DNA of 64,000 nt, from positions 372,001 through 436,000 of the forward strand of contig OZ024855.1 in the NCBI GenBank assembly GCA_964017155.1, in the 5' to 3' direction. The position numbers were made by a program, and so were the translations under genes. This document shows, in pieces, positions 63,022 through 64,000 of this stretch. Numbering within the stretch: the stretch's first letter is position 1; the number at the start of each line of letters is the position of its first letter. The notes under the pieces are model-generated. The model was not told the origin of the DNA. It saw nothing but the letters and a program-made list of their open reading frames with translations, and searched no databases. The DNA is from Oasisia sp. SBJ-2009. Taxonomy: Eukaryota; Annelida; Polychaeta; Sabellida; Siboglinidae.

Positions 63022-64000
63022 TTGTCGTTTTCCTCGATTTGTTTCCAAAAGTTGGCAAGACGACGCGCACGGTCAGTTGGTTTCGTCGAGAGAGTCGTAG
63101 TAACACCCCTTGCGTGGCACACGCCCGAGAATACCGACCGGCGCGTGGAACTTGGCCTTTTATCTCGATTCTCAAAACTGATCCCCCGTAGACGGATCGG
63201 ACTTTGTCGTTTTGCTCGATTTGTGCAACTATCACCCTGTTAAGGTCGCCAAATGTCTTGACACCTCATCTAGTTAGTGGTTCATTATTACTCCCGCCGT
63301 TTACCCAGCGGTCGGCACGGAATTCTGTTGAAAAGAATGTAAACAGACATTTACGCTTCCCCAACTGATCCCCCGTAGACGGATCGGACTTTGTCGTTTT
63401 CCTCGATTTGTTTCCAAAAGTTGGCAAGACGACGCGCACGGTCAGTTGGTTTCGTCGATAGAGTCGTAGTTACACTCCGTGCGTGTAATACGCCCGAGAA
63501 GACCGACCGGCGCGTCGAACTTGGCCGTTTCTCTCGATTCTCAAAACTGCTCCCCCGTAGACGGATCGGACTTTGTCGTTTTGCTCGATTTGTGCAACTA
63601 TCACCCTGTTAAGGTCGCCAAATGCCTCGTCACCTCATCTAGTTAGTGGTTCATTATTACTCCCGCCGTTTACCCAGCGGTCGGCACGGAATTCTGTTGA
63701 AAAGAATGTAAACAGAATTCCCCAACTGATCCCCCGTAGACGGATCGGACTTTGTCGTTTTCCTCGATTTGTTTCCAAAAGTTGGCAAGACGACGCGCAC
63801 GGTCAGTTGGTTTCGTCGATAGAGTCGTAGTTACACTCCGTGCGTGTAATACGCCCGAGAAGACCGACCGGCGCGTCGAACTTGGCCGTTTCTCTCGATT
63901 CTCAAAACTGCTCCCCCGTAGACGGATCGGACTTTGTCGTTTTGCTCGATTTGTGCAACTATCACCCTGTTAAGGTCGCCAAATGCCTCGTCACCTCATC
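63022..64000 (+). repeat. B-F-F at the right window edge
   Basis: Monomers start at 63022 (B with ttatctcg), 63391 (F) and 63752 (F, cut by the window edge in arm 2). B-F repeats 61931-62660 at an offset of 1091 bp. Both F copies have the ctgctcccc box 2. The array clearly continues past base 64000. Confidence 0.88.

Larger units (their letters stand above)
1..64000 (+). repeat. 361/369-bp satellite DNA array filling the window
   Basis: The window is a single tandem satellite in one orientation, with 175 copies of arm 1 phased at 185, 554, 915 and so on to 63752. Spacing is 369 or 361 bp, with four exceptions: 182 bp after 23569, 368 after 26310, 339 after 48634, and 540 after 55182. Every stretch I read is explained by the repeat, with no unique DNA, poly-A tract, transposon terminus or inverted copy. 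Long homogeneous arrays of this kind are typical of eukaryotic centromeric, pericentromeric or subtelomeric heterochromatin; which of these applies, and the species, cannot be read from the sequence. The window begins and ends inside the array. Confidence 0.99.
51163..64000 (+). repeat. Zone IV of the array: Dg-A-B-F / Dg-A-B-E octamer
   Basis: This zone is marked by Dg (ccggggcg, tctccattc), by F with box 2 starting ctgctcccc, and by two alternating B forms: the ordinary one and one with ggccttttatctcg. The basic unit is two tetramers, 1460 + 1460 = 2920 bp. It is interrupted by insertions containing ordinary D and F monomers, and continues beyond the window end. Confidence 0.87.

Noticed and set aside
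24386..63235. Reverse-strand frames of 60 to 102 codons, such as 24386-24694 and its many copies
   Set aside because: They start at GTG, are the complement of the same repeat, and exist only in certain arm combinations. They are chance open stretches.
185..63973. Recurring forward open frames of 73, 85 and 112 codons in nearly every monomer
   Set aside because: They start at TTG, not ATG, overlap each other in different frames, sit entirely inside the repeat, and end at stops fixed in the unit. The 361-bp monomers shift the frame by one base. Variation shows no sign of codon constraint, and no ribosome-binding site or domain is visible.
1..64000. CRISPR-like array (49-bp box with spacers)
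   Set aside because: The intervals alternate between the same two arm sequences rather than being unique. The repeat is longer than usual CRISPR repeats, and there is no leader or cas gene.
1..64000. Ribosomal DNA spacer repeats or a transposable-element-derived tandem
   Set aside because: There is no rRNA sequence, terminal repeat, target-site duplication, poly-A tract or transposase fragment in the window.
1..64000. A previously undescribed gene system or defence island
   Set aside because: I looked for any non-repeat sequence that could hold one and found none. What is unusual here is the repeat architecture itself.

Overview
The whole 64-kb window is one uninterrupted head-to-tail tandem satellite array. 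I see no protein gene, RNA gene, transposon, unique sequence or inverted segment anywhere. The size, the roughly 360-bp unit and the layered higher-order organisation point to constitutive heterochromatin of a eukaryote, centromeric, pericentromeric or subtelomeric. The species cannot be named from the sequence. Hand-counting one 369-bp copy (28507-28875) gives about 51% G+C and 36 CpG where about 23 are expected. CpG is therefore enriched, which argues against a genome with long-standing heavy CpG methylation such as a vertebrate. UNIT: the monomer is 369 or 361 bp. It has two arms. Arm 1 is 182 bp, and arm 2 is 187 or 179 bp; the difference is one 8-bp indel near the arm-2 end. Each arm junction carries the same 49-bp box, so the box recurs every 179-187 bp, while the rest of the two arms shows little similarity. 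I phase monomers on the TTG at box base 29. There are 175 copies of arm 1, plus one stray arm 2. TYPE KEY (letters are mine): A = gatttatttcc, ggttttgtcg, gaagtccg, cttgcccgtttg. B = ccccttgcgtggcac, gaataccg, gtggaacttggcctt. L = as B but aacccttgcg. C = gatagagtcg with ggccatttc. D = ccccttgcgtggcac with gaagaccg; Dt adds gacgtatc in box 2; Dg has ccggggcg and tctccattc. E = gatagagtcg, ggccgtttc, box 2 gtagaagg. F = gatagagtcg with gtgtaatac. G = cggttagttgg with gaagtccg. I = ttcgtggagag with cttttccg. J = gtgtaatac with gtcgagag. K = gatttatttcc with gaagaccg and ggcctttt. M = cggttagttgg with gatagag and gtgtaatac. LAYOUT: zone I (1-15538) is built on a J-I-K-Dt-A-L hexamer of 2206 bp and a later duplicated J-I-K / I-K-M-B block. 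Zone II (15539-23750) has short local expansions: A-L-F of about 1.1 kb, G-Dt of 730 bp, and a 2551-bp repeat. Zone III (23751-51162) alternates two modules, A-B-C-D (1460 bp) and C-E-D (1099 bp), and includes a duplication about 5.5 kb apart. Zone IV (51163-64000) is an octamer, Dg-A-B-F / Dg-A-B-E, of 2920 bp with insertions of 909 and 369 bp. The most informative spots are two half-monomers. One at 23569 lacks arm 2 and one at 55543 lacks arm 1; they are the two complementary outcomes expected from unequal exchange between the 49-bp boxes. A 30-bp deletion (48634 copy) and a 1-bp deletion (26310 copy) are the only other length exceptions I found. Many short open frames can be translated on both strands, but they are by-products of the repeat.
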